In this document: in pieces, positions 6,182 through 7,027 of the stretch
Position numbering within the stretch: the first letter of the stretch is position 1
Layout: every line of letters starts with the position of its first letter
Source of the DNA: JBBQNJ01 sp038329845
GTDB lineage: Bacteria; Planctomycetota; Phycisphaerae; Tepidisphaerales; Tepidisphaeraceae
DNA length: 7,027 nt
NCBI GenBank assembly: GCA_038329845.1
Contig: JBBQNJ010000123.1
Location: 1 to 7,027, forward strand
Direction of reading: 5' to 3'
Notes under the pieces: model-generated
Database searches by the model: none
The model's input: only the letters and a program-made list of their open reading frames with translations
Told to the model about the DNA's origin: nothing
Position numbers and translations under genes: made by a program

Positions 6182-6865
6182 CTATTCCAGCAGGAAGACC
6201 TTCACTTCGCCGGGGCCGTGAACGCCGACGACGAGGTTCATTTCGATGTCGGCGGTTTTCGACGGGCCGGTGATCAGGGTGATGTTTGGCACCACCGGCT
6301 CGGCCGAGAGCTTGGCGAACAGATCAACCAGGTCGGGCAGAATGTTCTTCGGCTCGACGATCGCCACATGCAGCGCCGGCACCAGGCTCAGCGCCCGTCC
6401 ATGCCCGCGGTCGGGGCGCATGACCAGGCTCCCGGTCTCGGCCACGGCACAGTACACATCGCTCAGCCCGCAATCGACGTCGTACGCCTGATCGAGCGTC
6501 ATGTCGGTCCATCGCCGCACCTCGAACCCCGCCGCCCGAAGCGTCTGGTCCACCCCCAGGCGATCGAGCAGCGCTGATTCGGGAATCATGATCGAGCGGA
6601 TATTCTTCGATCGCAAAAATGCCACCAGTTCCGCCCCAAGTTGTTCGACCGTGACGGCCTGAACCTTGATCTTGTTGTCGGCGGCGCGGCGGGCGAATAA
6701 ATCGGGCAGACCGATCTCCGTATGCACGAGGCGGGTGATCGGCTCGTCGATCGCCGGCGGGATCGGCACCTGATCCAGCGGGCGGCGCCGGCCCAGCGCC
6801 TGGCGCACTTTCCGGATCACCGCGTGATCCTCGCCGGGAGTGATATCCTGCATCATCCGGACCAT
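6182..6865 (-). CDS. LUD-domain protein, LutC/YkgG-like
   Basis: This 227-residue protein matches the LUD domain (PF02589, lactate utilisation LutC/YkgG). Diagnostic stretches are 'GLSDVYCAVAETGSLVM' (133-149), 'GRALSLVPALHVAIVEPKNI' (156-175) and 'NITLITGPSKTADIE' plus 'VVGVHGPGEVKVFLL' (194-226). The length is close to that of Bacillus LutC (about 240). In the known system LutC works with the iron-sulfur proteins LutA and LutB to oxidise L-lactate to pyruvate; LutC has no iron-sulfur cluster motif, and none is seen here. The start is uncertain. ATG 6865 is chosen, but ATGs at 6856 and 6853 and a TTG at 6898 are also in frame, and none has a strong ribosome binding site. A GTCCC-GGC-GGGAC palindrome (6870-6882) sits just upstream. 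No lutA or lutB is visible: downstream is the AT-rich gap, and the 162 bp upstream within the window look non-coding. The gene is therefore either solo or separated from its partners. Confidence 0.9.
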   Translation of the reverse strand: MVRMMQDITPGEDHAVIRKVRQALGRRRPLDQVPIPPAIDEPITRLVHTEIGLPDLFARRAADNKIKVQAVTVEQLGAELVAFLRSKNIRSIMIPESALLDRLGVDQTLRAAGFEVRRWTDMTLDQAYDVDCGLSDVYCAVAETGSLVMRPDRGHGRALSLVPALHVAIVEPKNILPDLVDLFAKLSAEPVVPNITLITGPSKTADIEMNLVVGVHGPGEVKVFLLE

Positions 6866-6989
6866 CGTAGTCCCGGCGGGACCGGGTCGCCAATTCAAGA
6901 CGAGCGACGAGCGCGGCGTATAGCGCCTGTTCTTGGCAAACTTGGTTCATTCGAGAAAGGACCCGAGTACGAATGCCAGGGTTGAAGTG

Positions 6990-7011
6990 CCGCCGGTGTC
7001 CTCACCGGCGG
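6990..7011. repeat. Perfect 9-bp stem-loop, probable dispersed palindromic repeat
   Basis: CCGCCGGTG (6990-6998) and CACCGGCGG (7003-7011) form a perfect stem with a TCCT loop, extendable by two G-T pairs. There is no adjacent T-run on either strand, which argues against an intrinsic terminator. It lies in a stretch without a supported gene. Its GC-rich, intergenic, palindromic character resembles the REP-like repeats common in planctomycete genomes; that family link is inference. Confidence 0.5.
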
Positions 7012-7027
7012 TGACGTGGAAATCACC

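Overview
The window is GC-rich bacterial chromosome with ordinary housekeeping and accessory genes. I found no sign of phage, conjugative, CRISPR or secondary-metabolite machinery. The best lineage clue is the prepilin-like protein at 3690-4433. It combines an FTLVELLVVI N-terminus, a 'CQSNLRQVGFALLAYANDHRG' block, a 'CPSD' motif and a C-terminal H...D-type motif. This protein class is heavily expanded in Planctomycetota (including Phycisphaerae-like lineages) and related PVC bacteria. Together with GC-rich palindromic intergenic repeats, it points to a planctomycete or close relative. That assignment is inference, not proof.

Layout. Positions 1-2539 hold the end of pheS and a complete pheT on the plus strand, the two subunits of phenylalanyl-tRNA synthetase, 24 bp apart. 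The unit ends in a textbook intrinsic terminator whose stem is formed by the last pheT codons. A 299-bp gap with no recognisable gene follows. At 2839-3672 (+) is a metal-dependent amidohydrolase with a TTG start and a strong ribosome binding site. It converges, with a 17-bp gap, on the pseudopilin-like gene (3690-4433, -). Positions 4434-4864 are non-coding and hold three degenerate copies of a GC-rich repeat plus several hairpins. An extended SDR/NAD-dependent epimerase lies at 4865-5839 (-). An AT-rich gap (5840-6181) follows, containing a roughly 190-bp stretch bounded by 29-bp imperfect inverted repeats, which looks like a MITE-type element. A LutC-like LUD-domain gene lies at 6182-6865 (-). 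The right end of the window carries a perfect 9-bp stem-loop, probably a dispersed palindromic repeat.

How the genes work together: only pheS and pheT clearly form a functional unit (charging tRNA-Phe in the cytoplasm). The other four genes look like single transcription units with unrelated roles: a hydrolase, a pilin-like surface or secretion protein, a nucleotide-sugar-type epimerase and a lactate-utilisation-type protein. They are separated by terminators, convergent ends or repeat-filled gaps. The observations most worth following are the inverted-repeat element, the change in codon style partway through pheT, and the three-copy repeat. None amounts to a demonstrated new system.
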